DNA from: Hyphomicrobiales bacterium
Lineage (GTDB): Bacteria; Pseudomonadota; Alphaproteobacteria; Rhizobiales; Rhizobiaceae
NCBI GenBank assembly: GCA_900469615.1
Contig: UBYA01000014.1
Location: 62,001 to 126,000 of the forward strand
Length of the DNA stretch: 64,000 nt
Direction: 5' to 3'
The position numbers and the translations under genes were made by a program. A model generated the notes under the pieces. It made no database searches. It worked only from the letters and a program-made list of their open reading frames with translations, and had not been told where the DNA came from. This document shows, piece after piece, positions 10,068-19,582 of the stretch (positions are counted from its first letter, which is position 1; every line of letters starts with the position of its first letter).

Positions 10068-10150
10068 CTTCGAGCGACGAAAACGCTCTATCTTTTGCTT
10101 TTACGCCATTGCGGACGGAAGCCGCCGTGCGCTTTTCCCGGAATTGCTCC
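10066..10150. repeat. RIME-type rhizobial intergenic repeat, copy 1
   Basis: About 85 bases closely matching a second copy at 16692-16779. Shared blocks include CGAAAACGCTCTATC, then a T-rich tract, GGACGGAA, and the block CTTTTCCCGGAATTGCTC. From memory this matches the RIME1 family of Rhizobium intergenic mosaic elements. It overlaps the T-run of the preceding terminator by two bases and ends 56 bases before the nucleoside hydrolase stop. Confidence 0.75.
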
Positions 10151-10206
10151 AAAGCAGCGAAAGCGGTTCCGGACCCCTTGAAAGGACTGAACCGGCGCGG
10201 TTCCGG

Positions 10207-11151
10207 TCAGATGCGGGCGAAGCGTTCCGTCAGCAGTGCGAAGAAACCATCGGCATCGACCTCTCGCATGACCTTGGCGTTCCGCTTGCGGTCGGTGACG
10301 TGCCACCAGTCGACCACCGTCATGCCTACGGTCAGTTCCGAAGTTACCTCGATCTCGACATTGCAATCGCGACCCTTGAACAGCTCCGGCTTCAGCAGGT
10401 AGGCAACGACTGTCGGGTCATGCAGCGGGCCGCCGTCGGAGCCGTATTTCTCGATATCGAAGCGTTCGAAGAATTCCAGCATCTCGGCCATGGCCTTTGC
10501 CGGCGGGGTGCCGACTGCGGCGATACGGGCAACGCGATCCTTGCGCGTCAGCAGCTTGTGCGTAACGTCGAGCGGCATCATGACGATCGGCACGCCCGAA
10601 CGGAAGACGACGTCGGCCGCCTCGGGGTCGACATAGATGTTGAATTCCGCCGCCGGCGTGATGTTGCCGCCTTCGAAGAAGCCGCCGCCCATCATCACCA
10701 GTTCCCGCACGCGCCCGACGATGTCGGGGGCCTTCTGGAAGGCCATCGCCACGTTGGTCAGCGGCCCGAGCGTGCAAAGGGTGACGGCGCCTTCCGGCTC
10801 CCTGCGGAGCGTGTCGACGATGAAATCGACGGCGTGGCCCGGCTGCAGCTCCATGGTCGGTTCGGGCAGCTCCGGACCATCGAGCCCGGTCTTGCCGTGC
10901 ACATGCTCGGCAGTGACCAGCTTGCGCTTGAGCGGCGCGTCGGCACCGGCGAAAACCTTGATATCGCGCCGATTGCAGAGTTCGCAGACAATGCGGGCAT
11001 TACGGCTCGTCAGCCGCAGCGGCACATTGCCGGCGACGGTCGTAATGCCGAGAACATCGATCTCCTCGCGGCTGCCGAAGGCGAGAAAGATCGCTGCGGC
11101 GTCGTCCTGACCAGGATCGGTATCGATGATGATTTTTCTGGGTTCGGTCAT
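10207..11151 (-). CDS. Inosine/uridine-preferring nucleoside hydrolase family protein
   Basis: Cleaves the N-glycosidic bond of ribonucleosides to free base and ribose. The 314-residue protein shows the calcium-binding N-terminal signature IIIDTDPGQDDAAA, TLGPLTNVA, ELVMMGGGFF, EFNIYVDPEAA and the C-terminal HDP of GPLHDPTVV that completes the metal site. Substrate range (purine, pyrimidine or broad) cannot be read off. The ribokinase gene about 2.7 kb away could use the ribose released. It is transcribed convergently to the chemoreceptor, with a terminator and a RIME repeat between them. Confidence 0.92.
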   Translation of the reverse strand: MTEPRKIIIDTDPGQDDAAAIFLAFGSREEIDVLGITTVAGNVPLRLTSRNARIVCELCNRRDIKVFAGADAPLKRKLVTAEHVHGKTGLDGPELPEPTMELQPGHAVDFIVDTLRREPEGAVTLCTLGPLTNVAMAFQKAPDIVGRVRELVMMGGGFFEGGNITPAAEFNIYVDPEAADVVFRSGVPIVMMPLDVTHKLLTRKDRVARIAAVGTPPAKAMAEMLEFFERFDIEKYGSDGGPLHDPTVVAYLLKPELFKGRDCNVEIEVTSELTVGMTVVDWWHVTDRKRNAKVMREVDADGFFALLTERFARI

Positions 11152-11247
11152 GTCTGTGATAGTCCTCCGGTGCAGATCGAGTGGCTTTGTCGCGGGTCCG
11201 GTCAGGCTTTGTCAAGCGCTCGAACGGCAGCTGACGAAACGATTCCT

Positions 11248-11273
11248 CATCTGCGATCCCGATCTCGCAGATG
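11248..11273. other. Perfect 9-bp hairpin upstream of the heat-shock promoter
   Basis: CATCTGCGA (11248-11256) and TCGCAGATG (11265-11273) pair perfectly around an 8-base loop. It lies between the nucleoside hydrolase start and the RpoH-type promoter of the Hsp20 gene. No T-run follows on either strand. It could be an operator; function unknown. Confidence 0.45.
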
Positions 11274-11287
11274 CGAAGACGCGATGG

Positions 11288-11317
11288 CTTGCACTCGCAG
11301 GCGCGTCCTCCCATATT
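11288..11317 (+). promoter_or_regulatory. RpoH (sigma-32) type heat-shock promoter for hsp20
   Basis: A -35 CTTGCA (11288-11293) and a -10 TCCCATAT (11309-11316) separated by 15 bases closely match the sigma-32 consensus CTTGAA-N13-15-CCCCATnT. The predicted transcript would start near 11324, leaving a 5' leader of about 60 nt that contains the ROSE-like hairpin. No housekeeping promoter of similar quality is evident here. Confidence 0.7.
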
Positions 11318-11323
11318 AGGGGC

Positions 11324-11382
11324 AACCGGGTGCTGAAAATCAGGTCCGGAGCGGTCGCTTGTTACCCAAGGACTTTGATACG
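11324..11382 (+). promoter_or_regulatory. ROSE-type RNA thermometer in the hsp20 leader
   Basis: The leader folds into two hairpins. The first pairs CCGG with CCGG and, inside, CTGA with TCAG. The second pairs GTC-(G)-CTTG (11354-11361) with CAAG-GAC (11367-11373) around a five-base loop, hiding the Shine-Dalgarno AAGGA (11368-11372) ten bases before the ATG. The strand opposite the Shine-Dalgarno reads UCGCU, exactly the ROSE motif U(U/C)GCU facing AGGA with one bulged G. ROSE elements are known upstream of small heat-shock genes in rhizobia; they melt on heating and allow translation. Confidence 0.8.
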
Positions 11383-11820
11383 ATGAGCCGGACGACTCCC
11401 TTTGCCAGCCCTCTGCTTCTGGGCTTCGACACAATGGAAAAGACACTGGAACGGATTTCCAAGGCCAGTGACGGTTATCCGCCCTACAATATCGAACGGA
11501 TGCACGCGGACCGCCTGTCCGGCGAACCAGAAAGGCTGCGCATAACGCTGGCCGTTGCCGGCTTTTCCGAAGACGACCTCGATGTCACGACGGAAGAGAA
11601 CCAGCTTTTGATCCGCGGACGTCAGGTCGAGCAGGGCGACCGCGAGCGCGACTATCTCTATCGCGGCATCGCCGCCCGGCAGTTCCAGCGCGTCTTCGTC
11701 CTTGCGGACGGCATGCAGGTGCTCGGCGCGACGTTGAAGAACGGCTTGCTCTCCGTCGACCTCATTCGGCCGGAACCGGATCGCATAGTAAAGAAAATTA
11801 ACATTTCGGTCTCACAGTAG
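11383..11820 (+). CDS. Hsp20 / IbpA-type small heat-shock protein
   Basis: A 145-residue alpha-crystallin family chaperone that holds unfolding proteins without ATP. The start at 11383 (MSRTTPFASP) follows the thermometer-masked AAGGA. The alpha-crystallin domain spans about residues 35-130, with the IbpA-like segments YPPYNIER, LAVAGFSEDDLDV, LLIRGRQ, YLYRGIAARQFQRVF and LKNGLLSVDL. The short C-terminal tail ends with KKINISV, a version of the IxI anchoring motif. It sits downstream of an RpoH-type promoter and 45 bases before a DUF1150 gene, a pairing often seen in rhizobia. Confidence 0.94.
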   Translation: MSRTTPFASPLLLGFDTMEKTLERISKASDGYPPYNIERMHADRLSGEPERLRITLAVAGFSEDDLDVTTEENQLLIRGRQVEQGDRERDYLYRGIAARQFQRVFVLADGMQVLGATLKNGLLSVDLIRPEPDRIVKKINISVSQ

Positions 11821-11865
11821 GACAACGGCTTACTGCCGTTGGTCCCTCATACTGGAGGTACGAGT

Positions 11866-12123
11866 ATGTTATTGAAAGAAGCCACCGCCCGCCTGACCGA
11901 ATCCGAGCTTGCCAATATCGGCGCCGGTGAGGTCGCCTACATCCGAAAAATGGATTGGTCCGAAGTGTCGCGCTGCTTCCCGGAAGCGCCTGATATCGAC
12001 CCGGATGTCGACCTCTGGGCACTCTTCGGCGCCGACGGTACGCCGATCCTGCTGACGGACAATCGCTCCAGCACCTTCTATCGTGCTGCCGAAGACGAAC
12101 TGAAGACGGTCAGCCTGCACTGA
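11866..12123 (+). CDS. DUF1150-family small protein
   Basis: An 85-residue acidic protein of the DUF1150 family, mostly found in alphaproteobacteria and of unknown function. The start at 11866 is supported by GGAGG eight bases upstream. Recognisable segments are ANIGAGEVAYIR and DLWALFGADGTPILLTDNR. It follows hsp20 by 45 bases and is probably in the same heat-induced transcript, so a role in the stress response is a guess from context only. Confidence 0.85.
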   Translation: MLLKEATARLTESELANIGAGEVAYIRKMDWSEVSRCFPEAPDIDPDVDLWALFGADGTPILLTDNRSSTFYRAAEDELKTVSLH

Positions 12124-12138
12124 CCACAAGCATCGCGC

Positions 12139-12229
12139 GACGGTGAAATCCACCGTCTACCAAGGCCGCGCCGTACCGGCCCCTCCTTGCGGGGCACGCG
12201 CATGATCCAGACCGCCTCGAACGGCGGTC
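12139..12229. other. Inverted repeats between DUF1150 and trmB ends
   Basis: Two short perfect inverted repeats lie between the convergent genes: GACGGTG (12139-12145) / CACCGTC (12151-12157), and GACCGCC (12210-12216) / GGCGGTC (12223-12229). Neither is followed by a T-run on either strand, so they are weak terminator candidates. Confidence 0.4.
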
Positions 12230-12283
12230 CAGACAGGATGATGCGATCACCGATATCTCAAATTTTCGCCCGAGAACGAACGA

Positions 12284-12981
12284 TCAGATCTTCTTGAAGG
12301 TCAGATAGGCGGATGAACGCCCCTCGCGCCGGGCCTTCGCCTCATAGCGCGTGCTCGGCCAGCCCTCATAGGGCGTCAGCCAGTCGGCGGCATTCCTGGC
12401 AGTCCACTCGAAGCCGCCATGCGCATGGCAGTGCTGCAGCGTCCAGTTGACATAGGTATCGATATCGGAAGCGAAGCAGAAGAGCGCGCCGGGCTTCAGG
12501 ACACGATGGAAGCGGGCGAGGTTCACCTGTGACACGAAGCGGCGCTTCCAGTGCTTCTTCTTCGGCCAGGGATCGGGATAGAGCAGGTCTATCTGATCCA
12601 GGCAGCCGTCCGGCAGCCAGTCCAGCACCTGCGTCGCGTCGTCGTTATAGACACGGATATTGTGCGCGCCGGCTTCGTCGACGCGCGCAAGCAGTTTCTG
12701 CATCGAATTGACAAAGGGTTCCACGCCGATGAAGCCGGTCTTCGGCTGCTCCAGCGCCCTGTGAATCAGATGCTCGCCGCCGCCGAAACCGATTTCCAGG
12801 CGCAGACGCTCGGTCGGCACCGGAAAGAGATCGTTCAGCGGCTGCGGCGCCGGGGCGGCAAGATCGACAATGTATTGCGGCAGCAATGCTTCCAGCTTCT
12901 CAGCCTGCTGGCCGCGCAGGGCCTTGCCCTTGCGCCGGCCGAAGAATGCTTCCGTCGCCCGCGACCGGCGCTCGGTATCGA

Positions 12982-12985
<4 letters not shown>
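12284..12985 (-). CDS. trmB: tRNA (guanine-N7)-methyltransferase
   Basis: SAM-dependent enzyme forming 7-methylguanosine at position 46 of tRNA. The 233-residue protein has the SAM-binding [21 protein letters not shown], the [12 protein letters not shown] loop and the family signature [19 protein letters not shown]. The C-terminal [12 protein letters not shown] is also typical. It overlaps the metK stop by four bases (ATGA), so it is translationally coupled and part of the metK transcript. Confidence 0.96.
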
Positions 12986-14235
<1,250 letters not shown>

Positions 14236-14361
14236 GCGGGATTCCCCTCAAAGAACAAATCTCTGCTTTTGATATTCGCCTCCGCCTCGAAAAACAAGTC
14301 GAACAAGGACATAAATATATCTTTATATCCCTGCCGAAGGGATAAAATTTTGCCGAAAATG

Positions 14362-14388
14362 CAGAAAAGGCGGCCAAAATGACCGCCT
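14362..14388 (-). terminator. Rho-independent terminator of praR
   Basis: Read on the minus strand, AGGCGGTC - ATTTT - GGCCGCCT (one G-U pair) is followed by TTTT. It lies 36 bases after the praR stop and before the metK leader, so metK probably has its own promoter. Confidence 0.8.
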
Positions 14389-14423
14389 CTCGACTTTACC
14401 GGCTTTGTCTTGCTTGCGCGGAG

Positions 14424-14846
14424 CTATTCCGCATCCGCCTCGGCGGCGAGCGCTTTGACCAGCTCGACAACCTTGCGGCGGACCTTGCCATCGGAAATCT
14501 TCACGAAGGCGCGGTTGAGCTGCAGCCCTTCGGAGGAAGACAGAAAGTCGACGACGTAATTGGAGCTGGATGCCTCGGCCATGCCGCCAGCGCCCGTCGA
14601 GTGCTCACCCGGAGCATCCTCGAAGAAGAAGGAAACCGGGACGTTGAGGATGCTGGAGATATTCTGCAGGCGGCTGGCGCCAACGCGATTGGTGCCCTTC
14701 TCATATTTCTGAATCTGCTGAAACGTAATTCCGAGGCTTTCGCCGAGCTTTTCCTGGCTCATGCCAAGCATTGTGCGGCGGAGGCGTATGCGGCTACCGA
14801 CATGAATGTCGATGGGGTTCGGCTTCTTTTTGTTTTCAATCATCAT
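14424..14846 (-). CDS. praR: PraR-type XRE-family transcriptional regulator
   Basis: A 140-residue regulator with an N-terminal Cro/CI helix-turn-helix (about residues 18-72: IRLRRTMLGMSQEKLGESLG, FQQIQKYEKGTNRVGASRL) and a short C-terminal region ending in a lysine/glutamate-rich helix. The size, the sequence and the location between lnt and metK match, from memory, PraR of R. leguminosarum and PhrR-like proteins of S. meliloti, which repress quorum-sensing and surface genes. The target genes here cannot be inferred. It has its own intrinsic terminator and a 148-base upstream gap, which could hold an autoregulated promoter. Confidence 0.85.
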   Translation of the reverse strand: MMIENKKKPNPIDIHVGSRIRLRRTMLGMSQEKLGESLGITFQQIQKYEKGTNRVGASRLQNISSILNVPVSFFFEDAPGEHSTGAGGMAEASSSNYVVDFLSSSEGLQLNRAFVKISDGKVRRKVVELVKALAAEADAE

Positions 14847-14994
14847 ATTACCCTAACATAGGTTGAATTCAGGACCTGCCACCCGGTACCCTTCACCACC
14901 CCTATAACGCCACGTTGCAGCCGACGCCCCCAAGGCCTCCAGTCTACGTTCGAAAGGCGGACACGAAGCACTATGCAATTTTAGGGTTTTTTGG

Positions 14995-16596
14995 TCAATT
15001 CACCCTTGAAATAAAACCCATGCGTGAAATCAAAGCGATCATACCGACTGCTCCGACAATCAACCAAAAGTAAGCTTTTCTGGCGTTGTCGTCGATACGC
15101 GATACGGTTGCGCCACCTAAAGTGGTGTCTATGAAACCTTGTTGGTTATAATCGATGCCGGAAAGCACACGCCCATGCGGGTCGACGAAGGCCGAGATGC
15201 CGGTATTGGCACTGCGAATCAGTGGCAGCCCCTGCTCCACGGCTCTCACCCTTGCCTGCAGGAAATGCTGGTAGGGCCCGGGCGTGTCGCCGAACCAGCC
15301 GTCGTTCGTGACGTTGAGGATGGCATCGGCCTGCCGGATTTCCGGCGTCATTTCGTTCGGGAAGATGATCTCGTAGCAGATCAGCGGATAGAGCTTGAGG
15401 CCATCCGGCAGGGTCAGCAATTGCCGCTTTGCGGCGGCGGAAAACCCTCCCGGCAGTTCCACGACGTTCTCGATGCCGAGATAGTCGAGGATATGCTCGA
15501 AGGGCACGTATTCGCCGAAGGGCACGAGATGGGTCTTGTCGGAGGCGCCGATGATCTGGCCGCGGCCGTCGATGACATAGATGGAATTGTAGTAGCGCGG
15601 CTCGACGCCCGGTCCCATGTCTTCCACACGCACGGCGCCGGTGATGAGGATCTGGTCATCGTCGAGCTGATCGGCGATGCGGGTCAGCGCATCCCGATTG
15701 TCGGTGAGGATGAAGGGGACGGCGGTCTCGGGCCAGACGATGATATCCGGCCGCTTGCCGCCGTTTGCCGGCGGCTGAACCGAAAGCGCCAGGTGCTTGT
15801 CGAAGATGGCGGCGCGGTCGGCATCGGTGTCCATCTTGGTTTCCTGGTCGATCGAGGGCTGGACGATGCGCACGACCGGCGCCGTCTTGCCGGCAATCGC
15901 CGCCGGCTCAGGCAAGTTCAGCGCGTAATAGCCATAGCCGAAATGCGCGGCGGCAATGAGAACCGCAAGGCCGATCCCCGGCACCCGGCCCTGGCGCGTG
16001 CCGAGCAATGCCGGAGCGGCGAAGACGAAGACGGCAAGCACGGTGACGCCGAGCACGCCGATCACATGCGCCGACTGCATCATCAGCGGGATGGGCATGG
16101 CGCCATAACCGACGGCGTTCCAGGGAAATCCGGTAAAGAGAAAGCTGCGCAGCCATTCGAGGATGCCAAAGCTGAAGGCGAGCGCTGCGATGCGCCCCAT
16201 GCCATCGGCCCAGAGAATGCGGGCAAGCACGGTCGCGACGCCATAAAAAACGGCCAGAAAGGCCGGGAGACCGAGGATTGCCAGAGGCAGCGCCCAGGCG
16301 AACTCATCGGCATCGATCAGCAGCGCATGGCCGAGCCACCACAGGCCGGCGACAAAATAGCCGAAACCGAACAGCCAGCCGGTGAAAAAGGCCGGCCACA
16401 GGCGTCCAAGCAGGCCGCTGTCGGGACCGGCGGCAACACCGTCCAGCAGCCAGACCAGCAGCGTGAAGGAAACGAACATCGCCGCGAAAAAGCCGAAGGG
16501 CGGCAGCGCCAGAACGCCGATGGCACCGGCAAGAATCGCAAGCAACGCACGTTTGAAACCCCAGACGAGGATCACCCTGCCCGAAAGCCATTCCAT
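14995..16596 (-). CDS. lnt: Apolipoprotein N-acyltransferase
   Basis: Integral inner-membrane enzyme that adds the third acyl chain to the N-terminal cysteine of lipoproteins. The 533-residue protein has about six N-terminal membrane spans (roughly residues 12-230), then a periplasmic nitrilase-fold domain, then a final span near residues 505-525. The catalytic triad is in place: Glu in IIVWPETAVPF, Lys in SDKTHLVPFGEYVPF and Cys in LYPLICYEIIFP. It is separated from corC by a RIME-type repeat. Confidence 0.96.
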   Translation of the reverse strand: MEWLSGRVILVWGFKRALLAILAGAIGVLALPPFGFFAAMFVSFTLLVWLLDGVAAGPDSGLLGRLWPAFFTGWLFGFGYFVAGLWWLGHALLIDADEFAWALPLAILGLPAFLAVFYGVATVLARILWADGMGRIAALAFSFGILEWLRSFLFTGFPWNAVGYGAMPIPLMMQSAHVIGVLGVTVLAVFVFAAPALLGTRQGRVPGIGLAVLIAAAHFGYGYYALNLPEPAAIAGKTAPVVRIVQPSIDQETKMDTDADRAAIFDKHLALSVQPPANGGKRPDIIVWPETAVPFILTDNRDALTRIADQLDDDQILITGAVRVEDMGPGVEPRYYNSIYVIDGRGQIIGASDKTHLVPFGEYVPFEHILDYLGIENVVELPGGFSAAAKRQLLTLPDGLKLYPLICYEIIFPNEMTPEIRQADAILNVTNDGWFGDTPGPYQHFLQARVRAVEQGLPLIRSANTGISAFVDPHGRVLSGIDYNQQGFIDTTLGGATVSRIDDNARKAYFWLIVGAVGMIALISRMGFISRVN

Positions 16597-16691
16597 GCGC
16601 CAGCTCCGTCCACCTGCGAATCAACTGGCCGCAGTCTTTCAAAAAAGCAGCGATTTGTCCCGCTGAAGTGGCACTCGCGGCGCTTTCGCTT

Positions 16692-16779
16692 TTCTTCGAA
16701 TCGCGAAAACGCTCTATCCTTTTGTTTTTACACAATTCCGGACGGAAAACCGCTCTGCACTTTTCCCGGAATTGCTCTA
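16692..16779. repeat. RIME-type rhizobial intergenic repeat, copy 2
   Basis: About 88 bases matching the copy at 10066-10150 in the same orientation, with scattered substitutions and one single-base indel. It lies between corC and lnt, and its last bases (GCTCTA) supply the TAG stop codon of corC read on the minus strand, so the element abuts or slightly truncates that reading frame. Confidence 0.75.
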
Positions 16780-17946
16780 ATGGCTGGCGGTGCCGGGCTT
16801 GGCGGAAGTTTCCTCGGCAATCGCATCCGGAGCAGGCAAGCCGCGCTCGGAGACGCCCGCTTCGCCGTCCGCCTTGACCGGGCGGCGGCGCGCGGCATGA
16901 CGCTTGCGCGTGATGCGCACCCGCTTGATGCGGCGCGGATCGGCATCGAGAATATGGAACTCGAAGCCCGGCAGCGCCTGCACGACCTCGCCACGCACAG
17001 GAATGCGGCCGAGCGCGGAGAAGATCAGGCCGCCGAGCGTGTCCACCTCGTCCACCTGCTCGCTGATGTCGAAATCCGGGCCGATCGCGGCTGCGATCTC
17101 CTCCAGCTCGACACGAGCGTCGGCGACGAAGACATCCTCGGAGACGCGCTTGAACATCACTTCTTCGTCATCATGCTCGTCGTCGATGTCACCGACGACC
17201 ATTTCGACGATGTCCTCATGCGAAGCCAGGCCGTCGGTGCCACCGTATTCGTCGATGACGAGGGCCATCTGCGTGCGGTTGACCTGCATGCGGCGCAGCA
17301 GATCGGAGGCGAGCATGGATGGCGGCACGAACAGGATCTTGCGGATGATGCCGGCCTCGACCAGCGTCCTCTGCAGATCGACGCGCGAAAGGTCGAAATT
17401 CGGCTTGGCGGATCGCGTCGGCTTTTCGGGTGCGGCCGCGCCCGTTGCGGCTGCCGCCGTCTTGGCGCTGCCGCCGCGACGCTTGTTGCGCGCCTGCTTG
17501 GCGACATAGGACAGGAGGTCGCGGATATGCACCATGCCGCGCGGATCGTCCAGCGTATCGGCATAGACCGGCATGCGCGAGCGGCCGCTCTCCTCGAACA
17601 GGATCATCAGCTCGCCGATGGTGATGTTCTGGTCCACGGCCTCGATGTCGGCGCGCGGCACCATGACATCCTCGACGCGCACCTCGCGGAAGCGCAGGAT
17701 GTTGTGCAGCATCGCACGCTCGTCCGGGGAAAAGGCGTCGTCGCCGGCCGCGTTGGTCATCAACGCATCGGCAAGATCCTCGCGCAACCGGGCGGAATCC
17801 TGTGCCGGGCGAAGGATGCGCGCAGCGCGTGCCCAGAATGAAGAGTGGGATCGCTTGCCGTTGCTACTACTGCCTACCTCGTCGGAGGAGGCTGCATCGG
17901 CTCCGTCTTTGGCCTCGGGGGCCGATCTCGTCGTAAAGTCGCTCAT
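16777..17946 (-). CDS. CorC/HlyC-family CBS-domain protein
   Basis: A 389-residue protein of the CorC/TlyC (hemolysin-like) family linked to magnesium or cobalt efflux and membrane integrity. A low-complexity N-terminal stretch of about 65 residues is followed by MLHNILRFREVRVEDVMVPRAD, then two CBS domains (about 90-270) separated by an Ala/Lys-rich insert near residue 155-185, then the CorC_HlyC domain with FSALGRIPVRGEVV and a basic tail. There is no N-terminal DUF21 membrane domain, so it is the soluble form. It ends at the edge of the RIME repeat. It belongs to the ybeY-phoH block. Confidence 0.9.
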   Translation of the reverse strand: MSDFTTRSAPEAKDGADAASSDEVGSSSNGKRSHSSFWARAARILRPAQDSARLREDLADALMTNAAGDDAFSPDERAMLHNILRFREVRVEDVMVPRADIEAVDQNITIGELMILFEESGRSRMPVYADTLDDPRGMVHIRDLLSYVAKQARNKRRGGSAKTAAAATGAAAPEKPTRSAKPNFDLSRVDLQRTLVEAGIIRKILFVPPSMLASDLLRRMQVNRTQMALVIDEYGGTDGLASHEDIVEMVVGDIDDEHDDEEVMFKRVSEDVFVADARVELEEIAAAIGPDFDISEQVDEVDTLGGLIFSALGRIPVRGEVVQALPGFEFHILDADPRRIKRVRITRKRHAARRRPVKADGEAGVSERGLPAPDAIAEETSAKPGTASH

Positions 17947-17971
17947 TGTTCCTGGTCAAACAGGGTTCAAA

Positions 17972-18478
17972 TCAAATGGGGTCTTGTCCCGCATAGGGAT
18001 CAGATAGGCCAAGCTCCGCCAAAATGCGAGTCTCCAGCCCCTCCATTCTTTCGGCTTCGCCATTATTCATATGGTCGTAGCCGAAGAGATGCAAGAAACC
18101 ATGCACCATCAAATGCGTCAGATGCTCGTCGAAACTCTTTTCGAGTTCGGCCGCCTCGCGCTCCACCGTCTCCCTGGCGATGATGATGTCGCCAAGCATC
18201 GGGCCGGGCTTGCCGCCGGGCTGCAGCGGGAAGGCCGGGAAGGAAAGCACGTTGGTCGCCTTGTCCTGCGAGCGCCATTCCGCATTGATCTCGCGGATCG
18301 AGGCATCGTCGGTGAACACCAGCGACAACTCCGGCGCGACCTTGGGAAAAGGCTGCTTTTCCTGCTTCTTCAAATATGCGGCCGCGCTTCCCAGAACCCG
18401 TTCGGCCAGGGATTGCAGCTCCTCTTCGGAGGGCCAATCGCCCTCCTCCACGCTGATCTGTATATCGAGTTCGACCAT
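17972..18478 (-). CDS. ybeY: Endoribonuclease / rRNA maturation factor YbeY
   Basis: Zinc-dependent single-strand endoribonuclease involved in 16S rRNA 3' maturation and ribosome quality control. The 168-residue protein has the conserved [17 protein letters not shown] and the metal-binding HxxxHxxxxxH motif in [13 protein letters not shown]. In S. meliloti its homologue (SMc01113, from memory) affects sRNA regulation. It lies 21 bases downstream of phoH and 25 upstream of corC, in one probable operon. Confidence 0.95.
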   Translation of the reverse strand: MVELDIQISVEEGDWPSEEELQSLAERVLGSAAAYLKKQEKQPFPKVAPELSLVFTDDASIREINAEWRSQDKATNVLSFPAFPLQPGGKPGPMLGDIIIARETVEREAAELEKSFDEHLTHLMVHGFLHLFGYDHMNNGEAERMEGLETRILAELGLSDPYAGQDPI

Positions 18479-18499
18479 GAGCTGCTTCGGTGCCGCGGA

Positions 18500-19552
18500 T
18501 CAGATCTGCGGATCGCTTTCCTCGGCCTGAGGGGCATAGACCGAGTCATAGGCCCGGACGATGCGCGCCACCAATGCATGACGCACGACGTCGGTGTCCT
18601 TGAAGCGGACGATGGAGATGCCCTCGACGCCATTCAGGAGCTGCAGCGCTTCCACCAGCCCGGACTTGACGCCGCGCGGCAAGTCGATCTGGCTCGGATC
18701 GCCCGTTATGATCATCCGCGAATTCTCGCCGAGACGTGTGAGGAACATCTTCATCTGCATGGACGTCGTGTTCTGCGCCTCGTCGAGGATGACGGCGGCG
18801 TTGGCAAGCGTGCGGCCGCGCATGAAGGCAAGCGGCGCGATCTCGATGACGCCTGCGGTGATGGCGCGCTCGACCTTGTCGCCCGGCATCATGTCATAGA
18901 GCGCATCGTAGAGCGGCCGCAGATAGGGATCGACCTTTTCCTTCATGTCGCCGGGCAGGAAGCCGAGGCGCTCGCCGGCTTCGACGGCCGGCCGCGACAG
19001 GATGATCTTTTCCACCGCGCCGCGTTCCAGAAGCTGGGCAGCGTGAGCTACGGCCAGATAGGTCTTGCCCGTGCCGGCCGGGCCGACGCCGAACACCATC
19101 TCGGAACGCTCCAGTGCCCGGATATAGGCGTCTTGCGTCGGGGTGCGGGCAATGATCGTCTTCTTGCGCGTGGAAATCTGCGCCATCGTCAACTTGGCTT
19201 TTCTCTCCATGGTCGGCAGCGTCAATTGGTCGTCGGCGGCAACCGCCATGCGGATTGCCCCTTCGACGTCGGAACGCTCTACATTGCCGCCTTTTTGCAG
19301 CTTGTCATAGAGATAATCGAGCGTGCGGCGGGCCTGATTGGTGGCAAGCACGTCACCGGTGATAATGACGGAATTGCCGCGGGCGCGCGCGTCGATGCCG
19401 AGGCGCTCTTCAAGCAGCTTCAGATTCTGATCGAATTGCCCGAAAAGTTCGCTGGCGAACCGATTATTCTCGAACGTCAGGGTGAAGTGATTGGCGTCGC
19501 TCGCGGTGCGGGGCTGGCGCGATGAAGAAGAAACCAATTCCTGTCCGTTCAA
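18500..19552 (-). CDS. PhoH-like ATPase (YbeZ)
   Basis: A 350-residue PhoH-family P-loop ATPase whose genes almost always accompany ybeY. An N-terminal KH-like segment (about 20-110) precedes the ATPase core with Walker A GPAGTGKTYLAVA, Walker B AAVILDEAQNTT and the sensor region RMIITGDPSQIDLP. A role in RNA metabolism with YbeY is established only by association. It starts 30 bases after miaB and probably belongs to the miaB-phoH-ybeY-corC-lnt transcript. Confidence 0.93.
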   Translation of the reverse strand: MNGQELVSSSSRQPRTASDANHFTLTFENNRFASELFGQFDQNLKLLEERLGIDARARGNSVIITGDVLATNQARRTLDYLYDKLQKGGNVERSDVEGAIRMAVAADDQLTLPTMERKAKLTMAQISTRKKTIIARTPTQDAYIRALERSEMVFGVGPAGTGKTYLAVAHAAQLLERGAVEKIILSRPAVEAGERLGFLPGDMKEKVDPYLRPLYDALYDMMPGDKVERAITAGVIEIAPLAFMRGRTLANAAVILDEAQNTTSMQMKMFLTRLGENSRMIITGDPSQIDLPRGVKSGLVEALQLLNGVEGISIVRFKDTDVVRHALVARIVRAYDSVYAPQAEESDPQI

Positions 19553-19582
19553 GCGGTGCGGCTCCTTTGGCCCGTCCGGAAC

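Noticed and set aside
14236-14361. Possible SAM riboswitch in the metK leader
   Set aside because: I see an AT-rich imperfect hairpin but none of the conserved cores of SAM-I, SAM-II or the metK-associated SAM/SAH motifs that I can recognise.
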